This document shows positions 8,394 to 14,913 of a stretch of DNA of 16,687 nucleotides, piece by piece. The number at the start of each line of letters is the position of its first letter. The first letter of the stretch is position 1. Below the pieces are notes generated by a model, which was not told where the DNA came from, did no database searches, and worked only from the letters and a program-made list of their open reading frames with translations. This stretch comes from Pseudomonadota bacterium (GTDB lineage: Bacteria > Pseudomonadota > Alphaproteobacteria > Caulobacterales > Caulobacteraceae), in NCBI GenBank assembly GCA_023409795.1, contig JAEYQX010000016.1:1-16687 (forward strand), read 5' to 3'. The position numbers were made by a program, and so were the translations under genes.

Positions 8394-9431
8394 ATGAGCC
8401 TGACCGATCTTGGTGCCCTGGCCCTGCGCCAGCTTGATCCCGAAACCGCCCACCGCCTGGCCATCCGCGCCCTGCAGGTCGTGCCCCTGCTGGCCCCGGC
8501 GGCGGATGATCCGATCCTGGAAACCCGGATCGCCGGCCTGACCCTGTCCAACCCGGTCAGCCTGGCTGCGGGCTTGGACAAGAACGGCGAGGCGCTGGAA
8601 GGCCTGTCGCGCCTGGGCTTCGGGGCCGTCGAATGTGGCTCGGTGACGCCGAAGGCCCAGCCCGGCAATCCCCGCCCGCGCCTGTTCCGGCTGAGCGAGG
8701 ATCGCGGCATCATCAACCGCATGGGCTTCAACAACGAGGGGCTGGAGCCCTTTGCCGAGCGCCTGGCCCGCCGCCCGCGCCGCACCGCGATCGGGGCCAA
8801 CCTGGGGGCCAACAAGGACACCGAGGACAAGGCCGCCGACTATGTGACCGGGCTGAAGCGCCTGGCCGGCCTGGCCGACTACTTCACCATCAACATCTCC
8901 TCGCCCAATACGCCGGGCCTGCGCGCCCTGCAGGGCCGCGAGGCGCTGGACGACCTGCTGGGCCGCATCCACGAGGCCCGCCCGGCCGACGGCAGCCCGG
9001 TCTTCCTGAAGATCGCGCCCGACCTGTCCAGCGACGAGATCGGCATGATCACCGAGGCCGCCATGGCCCATGGCCTTGACGCCCTGATCGTGTCGAACAC
9101 CACGCTTGAGCGCCCGGCCTCGCTCCGCTCGCGTTTTGCCGCAGAGACGGGTGGCCTGTCCGGCGCACCGGTCCGTCCTTTTGCGCTCAAGGCCCTGACC
9201 GCCGCGGCCGAGGCCGCCCAGGGCCGCCTGGCCCTGATCGCGGTGGGCGGCATCGAGACGGGCGAGGATGCCTATGCCCGTATCCGCGCCGGGGCCTCGG
9301 CCATCCAGGTCTATTCCGGCCTGATCTATGCCGGGCCCGGCATGGTCGGCCAGATCAAGCGCGATCTGGCCCAGCGCCTGCGGGCTGATGGCTTTAATGG
9401 CATAAATGAGGCGATTGGCACCGCGCGTTGA
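8394..9431 (+). CDS. pyrD: dihydroorotate dehydrogenase (quinone), class 2
   Basis: A 345-residue FMN enzyme bound to the inner face of the membrane. It oxidises dihydroorotate to orotate with quinone as acceptor, the fourth step of pyrimidine synthesis. The N-terminal helices (residues 1-40, QLDPETAHRLAIRAL) are the class 2 membrane-association region. FMN and substrate contacts are AAGLDKNGEA (58-67), NRMGFNNEG (108-116), INISSPNTPGLR (166-177, with the catalytic base Ser170), KIAPDL, SNTT, GGLSGAPV, AVGGI and QVYSGLIYAGP. The ATG at 8394 gives the family N-terminus. The same frame runs open further upstream through the DUF952 gene, but that part reads as out-of-frame shadow and is excluded. 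The TGA stop (9429-9431) overlaps a -35-like sequence for the next gene. Confidence 0.96.
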   Translation: MSLTDLGALALRQLDPETAHRLAIRALQVVPLLAPAADDPILETRIAGLTLSNPVSLAAGLDKNGEALEGLSRLGFGAVECGSVTPKAQPGNPRPRLFRLSEDRGIINRMGFNNEGLEPFAERLARRPRRTAIGANLGANKDTEDKAADYVTGLKRLAGLADYFTINISSPNTPGLRALQGREALDDLLGRIHEARPADGSPVFLKIAPDLSSDEIGMITEAAMAHGLDALIVSNTTLERPASLRSRFAAETGGLSGAPVRPFALKALTAAAEAAQGRLALIAVGGIETGEDAYARIRAGASAIQVYSGLIYAGPGMVGQIKRDLAQRLRADGFNGINEAIGTAR

Positions 9432-9453
9432 CGGTCGGTTAGGGGCCTATACG
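9428..9453 (+). promoter_or_regulatory. possible sigma-73 promoter for the membrane hybrid kinase
   Basis: TTGACGG at 9428-9434 matches the Caulobacter housekeeping -35 (TTGACgS) fully and overlaps the pyrD stop codon. CCTATACG at 9446-9453 matches 5 of 8 positions of the -10 GCTANAWC. The 11-base spacer lies in the known 10-14 range. Transcription would begin about 30 bases before the ATG at 9490. Confidence 0.5.
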
Positions 9454-9489
9454 TATTGATGGTCGGGTAAGAAAACAGCGGACACCCGC

Positions 9490-11340
9490 ATGGCCCCGAC
9501 TGCAACACGCGCATCCGACCTCTGGATCGCCGCCATCCGGCTGCGGACCCAGGCTTCCGTGTACCGGATGTTCGTCGGCATTGTTGCGGCGGTCATCTTT
9601 GGCCCGCTGCTGGGCTGGCAGACCTGCCTGATCTGGCTGGCCTGCTATCTGACGGTCCAGGAGGTCGAGCGCACCGTCTTCCGTCCGGTGCTCAAGTCCG
9701 ACGGGGCTCAACTGTCGCGGCTCAGGTCTGTCCTGGGCCACGTCGCCCTGACACTGAACGCCAGCCTCTTTGGCGCCATCGCCATTCCCTCGTGGATCAG
9801 CGCCGGGCCCATGGGCGGGGTCGCGGCCTCGGTCCTGCTGTCGGCGGGCATGATCATTTCGGTGGTGACCTCCAGCGGGTCGCTGAGGATGTTCGCCTGC
9901 ACCGTGGTGCCGCAGTGGATCATCCTGTGCACCACCCCCTTCTTCATGGCCTACTATGGGGCCTCGGCCGAGGTCATCATGGCCACGGTCATCTCGATCG
10001 CCGCCTGTGGCTATTTCTGCCTGACCACGCGCAGGCACCTGTTCCAGGCGCGCCGCGCCGAACACCAGGCGCGCGTCGAGGCGGATCGCAAGCGCCAGGA
10101 AGCCGAGCGCGCCATGGACGACCGCAGCGCCTTCCTGGCCGCCGTGGCCCACGACCTGCGCACTCCGATCAGCGCCATCCTGACCGGCGCGGCCAAGGTC
10201 GAGGAAAGCGACAACCCCGCCGTCCGTCGCCAGCACGTGGCCCTGATCAGCGACGCCAGCCGGATGATGCGCGACCTGCTGGATGATCTGCTGGACCATG
10301 CCCGGCTGGAAGCGGGCCGGATGTCGATCGAATCCCAGACCTTTGATGCGCGCCAGCTGCTGTCCCAGACCGCCCGCCTGTGGCAGGCCCCGGTCAGGGC
10401 CAAGGGGCTGAAGCTGCGGCTGGAGGGGTCGCGCACCGTCCCGCGCTACCTGCGCGGCGACCCGATGCGGCTGCGCCAGGTCCTGAACAACCTGATGTCC
10501 AATGCGCTCAAGTTCACCGAGGCCGGCTCGATCACCCTGCGGGTCTGCGCCTGGCCCAGCGATACGGAAAAAGAGCAGATCCTGCTGATCGACATCGCCG
10601 ACACCGGCGCGGGCATGACGGCACAGCAGATGGCCCGGCTGTTCGTGCCCTATGACCAGACCGCCAATGGTGTCGCGGCGCGCTTTGGCGGCAGTGGCCT
10701 GGGCCTGGCGATCAGCCGCGACCTGGTCGAGCTGATGGGCGGTCGCCTGACGGTGCGCAGCGAGCCGGGCAAGGGCTCGGTCTTCACCCTGTCCCTGACG
10801 CTGGAGGAGGCTGCGCCCGACGCCCTGGTCGCCGCCCTGGCCGAGCCCGCCGTCGCCGTCCTGCCCGTGCCTGAGCCGGAGGTGCCGGAGGTGCCGACGG
10901 CACCTGACACCGCGTGCGAGGCCGAGCCCGCCCTGCCCCTGCGGGTCCTGGTCGTCGATGACCATGCGATCAACCGCCGGGCCATCCAGCTGATCCTGCA
11001 GTCCCTGGATTGCGAGATCACCATGGCCGAAAACGGCCGCGATGCGCTGGACCTGTGCCAGGCCCAGGGCTTTGACGTCATCTTCATGGACGTGCGGATG
11101 CCCGAGCTGGACGGCCGCGAGACGACCCGCCGCCTGCGCGCCAGCGGCGGGATCAATGCCGCGGTTCCGGTCATCGCCGTGACCGCCGACAATGCCCGCG
11201 AGGATGTCCAGGCCTGCACCGCGGCAGGCATGACGGGCTTTGTCTCCAAGCCCCTGACGCCAGCCACCCTGCTGACGGCCCTGCAGGAGACCCTGGCGGG
11301 CGCGGCCCACGCCGAGGAAGCCCGGATCAGCGCGGCCTAG
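9490..11340 (+). CDS. membrane-bound hybrid histidine kinase/response regulator
   Basis: A 616-residue inner-membrane hybrid kinase. Six hydrophobic segments lie near residues 27-42, 44-58, 80-102, 108-128, 134-156 and 159-180, with very short loops, so sensing is likely within the membrane. A charged coiled coil (184-211) leads to HisKA with His221 in AVAHDLRTPISAI. The ATPase domain shows NLMSNALKF, DTGAGM and GGSGLGLAI. A Pro/Glu/Val linker (about 456-476) precedes the receiver, which carries VVDDHAINRR, the phosphorylated Asp534 in FMDVRMPELDG and the lysine in VSKPLT. All catalytic residues are intact. No HPt domain or partner regulator is adjacent. The ATG at 9490 has only a weak purine-rich stretch upstream. 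The signal sensed is unknown. Confidence 0.92.
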   Translation: MAPTATRASDLWIAAIRLRTQASVYRMFVGIVAAVIFGPLLGWQTCLIWLACYLTVQEVERTVFRPVLKSDGAQLSRLRSVLGHVALTLNASLFGAIAIPSWISAGPMGGVAASVLLSAGMIISVVTSSGSLRMFACTVVPQWIILCTTPFFMAYYGASAEVIMATVISIAACGYFCLTTRRHLFQARRAEHQARVEADRKRQEAERAMDDRSAFLAAVAHDLRTPISAILTGAAKVEESDNPAVRRQHVALISDASRMMRDLLDDLLDHARLEAGRMSIESQTFDARQLLSQTARLWQAPVRAKGLKLRLEGSRTVPRYLRGDPMRLRQVLNNLMSNALKFTEAGSITLRVCAWPSDTEKEQILLIDIADTGAGMTAQQMARLFVPYDQTANGVAARFGGSGLGLAISRDLVELMGGRLTVRSEPGKGSVFTLSLTLEEAAPDALVAALAEPAVAVLPVPEPEVPEVPTAPDTACEAEPALPLRVLVVDDHAINRRAIQLILQSLDCEITMAENGRDALDLCQAQGFDVIFMDVRMPELDGRETTRRLRASGGINAAVPVIAVTADNAREDVQACTAAGMTGFVSKPLTPATLLTALQETLAGAAHAEEARISAA

Positions 11341-11344
11341 AAGG

Positions 11345-11376
11345 AAAAAGCGGCGATGCCCGTCGGGCACCGCCGC
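11345..11376 (-). terminator. rho-independent terminator of the peroxiredoxin gene
   Basis: A 12-bp stem with one mismatch (11350-11361 with 11365-11376) and a 3-base loop. Read on the minus strand it is followed by TTTTT (11349-11345). On the plus strand no T tract follows, so it works mainly for the minus-strand gene, although it also lies just past the stop of the plus-strand kinase. Confidence 0.88.
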
Positions 11377-11384
11377 CGGTCAGG

Positions 11385-11873
11385 TCAGAGCTGGGCCAGC
11401 AGGTGCTCGGCCGAGGAAACGCGGAACTCGCCGCCCTGCTCGACATTGAGCTGGCTCACCACGCCGTCCTTGACCAGCATGGAATAGCGCTGCGACCGCT
11501 CGCCCATGCCAAAGCCCGAGGCGTTCAGCGTCAGGCCAACCTGGCGGGTGAAGTCGCCGTTGCCGTCCGCCAGCATGACGATGTCATCGGTACCGTTCAG
11601 GTTGTTGTCCCTGGCCCAGGCCCCCATGACGAAGGCGTCATTGACCGAGACACAGGCCACGGTGTCGATGCCCTTCTCGGCCAGCGCGGCCTTGTTGTCG
11701 ATGAAGCCGGGCAGGTGGCGCGCCGAGCAGGTCGGGGTAAAGGCCCCCGGCACGGCGAACAGGGCGACCGTCTTGCCGTTGAACAGCTCAGCCGTCGAAA
11801 CCGGGCGCGGCCCCTCGGGCGTGGACAGGGTCAGGGTTGCGTCCGGGATGCGGTCGCCGATCTGGATGGTCAT
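11385..11873 (-). CDS. Prx5-type peroxiredoxin (redoxin family)
   Basis: A 162-residue thiol peroxidase that reduces hydrogen and alkyl peroxides. The peroxidatic site is VPGAFTPTCSARHLPGF with Cys49 in the PxxxTxxC motif. The second family run is VACVSVNDAFVMGAW with Cys74, a conserved cysteine that need not be the resolving one. The catalytic arginine lies in GERSQRYSMLV. Relatives of this class often take electrons from glutathione and glutaredoxin, which would fit gshA in the window; the reductant here is inferred. The ATG at 11873 has GGAG (minus strand, 11881-11884) seven bases upstream and gives the usual N-terminus MTIQIGDRIP. A further in-frame start at 11912 would add 13 unlikely residues. 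The gene ends at its own terminator and diverges from the YqgE gene. Confidence 0.93.
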   Translation of the reverse strand: MTIQIGDRIPDATLTLSTPEGPRPVSTAELFNGKTVALFAVPGAFTPTCSARHLPGFIDNKAALAEKGIDTVACVSVNDAFVMGAWARDNNLNGTDDIVMLADGNGDFTRQVGLTLNASGFGMGERSQRYSMLVKDGVVSQLNVEQGGEFRVSSAEHLLAQL

Positions 11874-11945
11874 GGTCAAACTCCGGTCCTTGGTCCGGGA
11901 CATCCGGGCCATATTTCAGCCGAACACTAGAGGGGTCACAGGGTC

Positions 11946-11988
11946 GCGCCAAGCGTCGCGCTGATGGGCACCGCTTGCGATTTGGCGC
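11946..11988. repeat. inverted repeat between the peroxiredoxin and YqgE genes
   Basis: GCGCCAA at 11946-11952 pairs with TTGGCGC at 11982-11988. Alternatively AAGCG at 11951-11955 pairs with CGCTT at 11972-11976 inside it. It lies in the 136-bp divergent region, 22 bases before the YqgE start. It has no T tract, so it is not a terminator. It could fold in the yqgE leader or be chance in GC-rich DNA. Confidence 0.3.
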
Positions 11989-12009
11989 ATCAGTACCCAC
12001 AGATAGGCG

Positions 12010-12579
12010 ATGACCGCTTTTTCCTCCCTGACCGGGCGTCTGCTCGTGGCCATGCCGGGCATAGACGACGACCGATTCCGCCATGCCGTGATCCTGGTCT
12101 GCGCCCACGACGACACCCACGCCATGGGGCTGCGGCTGGACCAGCCGGTTCCGGGCGTCAGCCTGTCCGAGATCCTCGAGAAGCTGGACGCCCCCGCGTC
12201 TCAGGCCGACCAGGCACGCGCGGTCCTGCTGGGCGGTCCGGTCGATCGCGAGCGTGGCTTTGTGCTGCACACCGACGACTGGGGGCTGGAGGATGTGACC
12301 CTGTCCATCGGCGACGGCCTGGCCATGACCGCGACCCGCGACGCCCTGGTGGCCATGTCGGACCCGGCCGAGGGGCCGCGCCGCTCGACCCTGATGCTGG
12401 GCTATGCCGGCTGGGATGAAGGCCAGCTGGAAGAGGAATTGACCGAGAATGTCTGGCTGACGGCCGATGCCACCGCCGACCTGGTCTTTGACGACGGCTA
12501 TGACACCAAGTGGAGCCGGGCACTGGCGGGCCTGGGCGTCGACGCCGCCAAGCTGTCGGCCCACAGCGGCCGGGCCTGA
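12010..12579 (+). CDS. yqgE: YqgE/AlgH family protein (UPF0301)
   Basis: A 189-residue protein, normal for the family, whose biochemical role is not settled; AlgH was linked to alginate control in Pseudomonas. Family hallmarks are LTGRLLVAMPGIDDDRF (7-23), HAMGLRLDQ, VLLGGPVDRERGFVLH, STLMLGYAGWDEGQLEEEL and NVWLTADA. It is cytosolic, with no signal peptide. The ATG at 12010 gives the usual N-terminus; the ribosome-binding site is poor (AGG only a few bases away). It diverges from the peroxiredoxin gene and converges with the PdeA-like gene across a 20-base gap that holds no T-tract terminator. In several proteobacteria yqgE lies beside ruvX, but not here. Confidence 0.93.
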   Translation: MTAFSSLTGRLLVAMPGIDDDRFRHAVILVCAHDDTHAMGLRLDQPVPGVSLSEILEKLDAPASQADQARAVLLGGPVDRERGFVLHTDDWGLEDVTLSIGDGLAMTATRDALVAMSDPAEGPRRSTLMLGYAGWDEGQLEEELTENVWLTADATADLVFDDGYDTKWSRALAGLGVDAAKLSAHSGRA

Positions 12580-12599
12580 TCGCCCGGCGCATCAAGGCT

Positions 12600-14267
12600 T
12601 CAGGCAGAGCGCGCCTTGATCGGGGCCGAGCCGTCGGCCAGGGATTCGTTCAGGTAGACCTCGGCCTCCTGGGCAGGCAGGGCCGGCGCATAGCCGAAGC
12701 CCTGGCCGTAGTGGCAGCTGGCATCCAGCAGCAGGGTCGCCAGCTCGGCGTTCTCGACCCCCTCGGCCACCACTTCCAGCGACAGGTCCCGGCCCAGGTT
12801 GACGACCGACTTGACAATCTTGGCCGAGCCCTCGTCCTTGTTCATCGTCAGAACGAAGTAGCGGTCGATCTTCAGCGTATCGAAGGGCAGGCGCGCCAGG
12901 TAGGACAGGGACGAGAAGCCGGTGCCGAAGTCATCCAGCGCCAGGCTGGCCCCCGCTTCGCGCAACTCTGCCAGAACCTTGGCCGCCAGGGCCGTGTCCC
13001 GCATGATGTCGCCTTCGGTCACTTCCAGCTTCAGCGCCCCGCGCGGCAGGCCCGACTGGCTGATGATCCGCGCCACGTCCTCGACCAGGTTCGGGCGCTC
13101 GATCTCGCCCACCGACAGGTTGACGCTGCAGAACAGGTTGCCGGCCCTCGGGTGCCGCTGCAGCCATTCGGACAGCTGGTTGGCCGCCTGGGTCATCATC
13201 AGCAGTCCGACCTCGTTCATCAGGCCGATCTCATTGGCCAGGGCCAGGAACTCATCGGGCGGGACCAGGCCCCGCTGCGGATGGCGCCAGCGCACCAGGG
13301 CCTCGAACCGGGCCACGGCGCGGGTCTTCAGATTGACGATGGGCTGGTAGAAGGGCTCGATCTCGCCGCGCGCAAAGGCATTGCGCAGGTCCGATTCCAG
13401 CGCCAGCCGCGACAGGGAATCCGATTCCAGCGCCCGGCCATAGGCCGCCGCCCCGCCCCGTCCGGCCTGCTTGGCCTGCTCCACGGCCAGCTCGACCCGG
13501 CGCAGAAGTTCAGAGGCATCAGGGGCATCGGGCCCACCCTCGGCCGCCACGGCACCGATGGAGACGGTCGGATAGATGTCGAAGCCGGCAATCCGCATCG
13601 GCTGCTCCAGGGCCTGGCGGGCGCGCAGGCTGGCGCTGACGCTGGACGCGGGCACCAGGACGGCGAACTCGTCCTCGCCGATCCGGGCGGGCAGGCAGGC
13701 CGGGGCAAAGGCACCCGACAGGCGCGAGCTGAGGGTCGACAGGACCAGGTCGGTGCGGTCCGGACCCAGCGCCTCGTTCAGCCGGCGCAGGCGGTCGACG
13801 TCGGCGGCCACCAGCTCATATTCGCCGGGGTGCGACAGGGCTTCCGAGACGCGGGTCAGGAAGGTGCGCCGGTCCAGCAGGCCGGTCAGGGCGTCCCGGT
13901 CCCCGCCCGCAAACTTGGTTTCCAGCGCCACCACGCCGGCCGCCCTCAGGCCATCCTCCAGCCAGACGCCGCGCCACAGGCAGGTCTCGAACCCGCGCAT
14001 CCGCAGGCGCACGGCAATCTCGGTGCCCTCGGCCTGGGGGCGCAGCAGGGATTCCGCCAGGGCCCGGTCCTGGGGCAGGGTCAGGGCGTTGAAGGCGGCC
14101 CCGGAACATTCGGGGGCCAGGGGTCCCAGGCCCAGGGACCGGGTCGCGCCGGTAAAGCGTATCTGGTCCTCGGCCGGGGTCCATATCCACAAGGCGGCGT
14201 CCGCCGCCGCCAGGGCTTCGATCGCCATGGTGGGGTCCCACGCCAGAGTTCTTGACCTTGTGCTCAA
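12600..14267 (-). CDS. pdeA: PdeA-like c-di-GMP phosphodiesterase (PAS-GEDEF-EAL)
   Basis: A 555-residue protein that should hydrolyse cyclic di-GMP. A PAS-like region (15-120) is followed by a GGDEF domain (125-280, beginning DALTGLLDRRTFL) whose signature is GEDEF (197-201), so it is unlikely to make c-di-GMP. The EAL domain (about 290-545) keeps catalytic features: EALVRW (322-327), SVNLS, LEVTEGD, LDDFGTGFSS, LKIDRY, and Glu502 in VAEGVE. Caulobacter PdeA (CC3396) has this layout, a similar length and GEDEF; there the GGDEF domain binds GTP and activates the EAL domain. PdeA acts at the swarmer pole and is removed by ClpXP with CpdR. Orthology is inferred from architecture. The start may be TTG at 14267, which overlaps the GNAT stop as TTGA after GGGAAG, or ATG at 14228 (542 residues). 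Confidence 0.88.
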   Translation of the reverse strand: MSTRSRTLAWDPTMAIEALAAADAALWIWTPAEDQIRFTGATRSLGLGPLAPECSGAAFNALTLPQDRALAESLLRPQAEGTEIAVRLRMRGFETCLWRGVWLEDGLRAAGVVALETKFAGGDRDALTGLLDRRTFLTRVSEALSHPGEYELVAADVDRLRRLNEALGPDRTDLVLSTLSSRLSGAFAPACLPARIGEDEFAVLVPASSVSASLRARQALEQPMRIAGFDIYPTVSIGAVAAEGGPDAPDASELLRRVELAVEQAKQAGRGGAAAYGRALESDSLSRLALESDLRNAFARGEIEPFYQPIVNLKTRAVARFEALVRWRHPQRGLVPPDEFLALANEIGLMNEVGLLMMTQAANQLSEWLQRHPRAGNLFCSVNLSVGEIERPNLVEDVARIISQSGLPRGALKLEVTEGDIMRDTALAAKVLAELREAGASLALDDFGTGFSSLSYLARLPFDTLKIDRYFVLTMNKDEGSAKIVKSVVNLGRDLSLEVVAEGVENAELATLLLDASCHYGQGFGYAPALPAQEAEVYLNESLADGSAPIKARSA

Positions 14268-14887
14268 TGCGCTTCCCGTTTCGAGCTTAAGAACGCTGGC
14301 GAGTTGGAAATGTACTCATCGGAAAGAATTCCGAACAGCAGATGATCTGCCCAGCTGCCGTTAATTTTCAAATAAGCCCGGGCCAGTCCTTCCTCGCGGA
14401 AGCCCACCTTTTCCAGAACCCGGCGCGAGGCCTTGTTCGTCGGCACGCAGGCGGCCTCGACGCGATGCAACTGCAGGGTGCTGAAGGCAAAGTCCAGGAC
14501 CAGGCGAACCCCGCTCGTGCCAACGCCCTGGCCCGCATAGGGCAGCCCGATCCAGTAGCCCATGGTCGCATTTTCGGCGACGCCCCGGCGGATGTTGGAC
14601 AGGGTGATGGCCCCCATCAGCCGCTCGCTCTCCAGCTGATAGACGAACAGGGGCCAGGCGGTGCCCAGCTCCATCTCGCGGCTGTAGATGCTGAGGCGGC
14701 GCCGGAAGGCCGAGCGGGTCAGGTCATCCTCTGACCAGGCCGGCTCCCACGGCTGCAGGTAGTCGCGCGACAGCTCGCGCAACTCGGCCCATTCGGCATA
14801 GTCAGCTGGACGTGGGGGGCGCAGGAGCAGGCCCTGGCCATGCAGGACCGGACCGTTCGCCTCGACCATCCAGTCGAACAGGGCCAT
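14264..14887 (-). CDS. GNAT acetyltransferase, RimJ/RimL type
   Basis: A 207-residue acetyl-CoA-dependent N-acetyltransferase. The RimJ/RimL type acetylates protein or small-molecule amines; the substrate here is unknown. The N-terminal strand is LLLRPPRPADYAEWAELR. The acetyl-CoA loop is YAGQGVGTSGVRLVLDFAF (about 118-136). The typical end is LHRVEAACVPTNKASRRVLEKVGF, EEGLARAYLKINGSWADHLLFG. The ATG at 14887 has AGG about eight bases upstream. The gene sits 26 bases after the M16 peptidase stop and overlaps the possible TTG start of the PdeA-like gene by four bases, so all three are probably co-transcribed. The last about 25 residues are less GC-rich than the rest of the gene. The M16-GNAT neighbourhood is familiar from alphaproteobacteria. 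Confidence 0.92.
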   Translation of the reverse strand: MALFDWMVEANGPVLHGQGLLLRPPRPADYAEWAELRELSRDYLQPWEPAWSEDDLTRSAFRRRLSIYSREMELGTAWPLFVYQLESERLMGAITLSNIRRGVAENATMGYWIGLPYAGQGVGTSGVRLVLDFAFSTLQLHRVEAACVPTNKASRRVLEKVGFREEGLARAYLKINGSWADHLLFGILSDEYISNSPAFLSSKREAH

Positions 14888-14913
14888 TCAACAAGCCTAC
14901 CTAACGTGAGGAA

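Noticed and set aside
10870..10905. Short direct repeat (GAGGTGCCG twice) in the membrane hybrid kinase
   Set aside because: It lies in a Pro/Glu/Val inter-domain linker where such slippage is common, and no wider pattern is present.
9439..11370. A 643-codon open frame on the minus strand opposite the membrane hybrid kinase
   Set aside because: It has low-complexity Gly/Arg/Gln/Asp composition and no family motif. Such antisense frames are expected opposite GC-rich genes, and the plus strand carries a complete kinase.
12570..12612. Hairpin between yqgE and the PdeA-like gene (GCCTGA/TCAGGC)
   Set aside because: It has a long loop or a bulge, no T tract, and bases shared with both coding ends, so it is not a convincing terminator.
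13665..13679. Diguanylate cyclase activity for the PAS-GEDEF-EAL protein
   Set aside because: The signature glycine is replaced by glutamate (GEDEF) while the EAL residues are intact, so phosphodiesterase is the better call.
12510..14255. A 581-codon open frame on the plus strand opposite the PdeA-like gene
   Set aside because: Composition is Gln/Gly/Arg rich with no domain, and it is explained by third-position GC bias of the real minus-strand gene.
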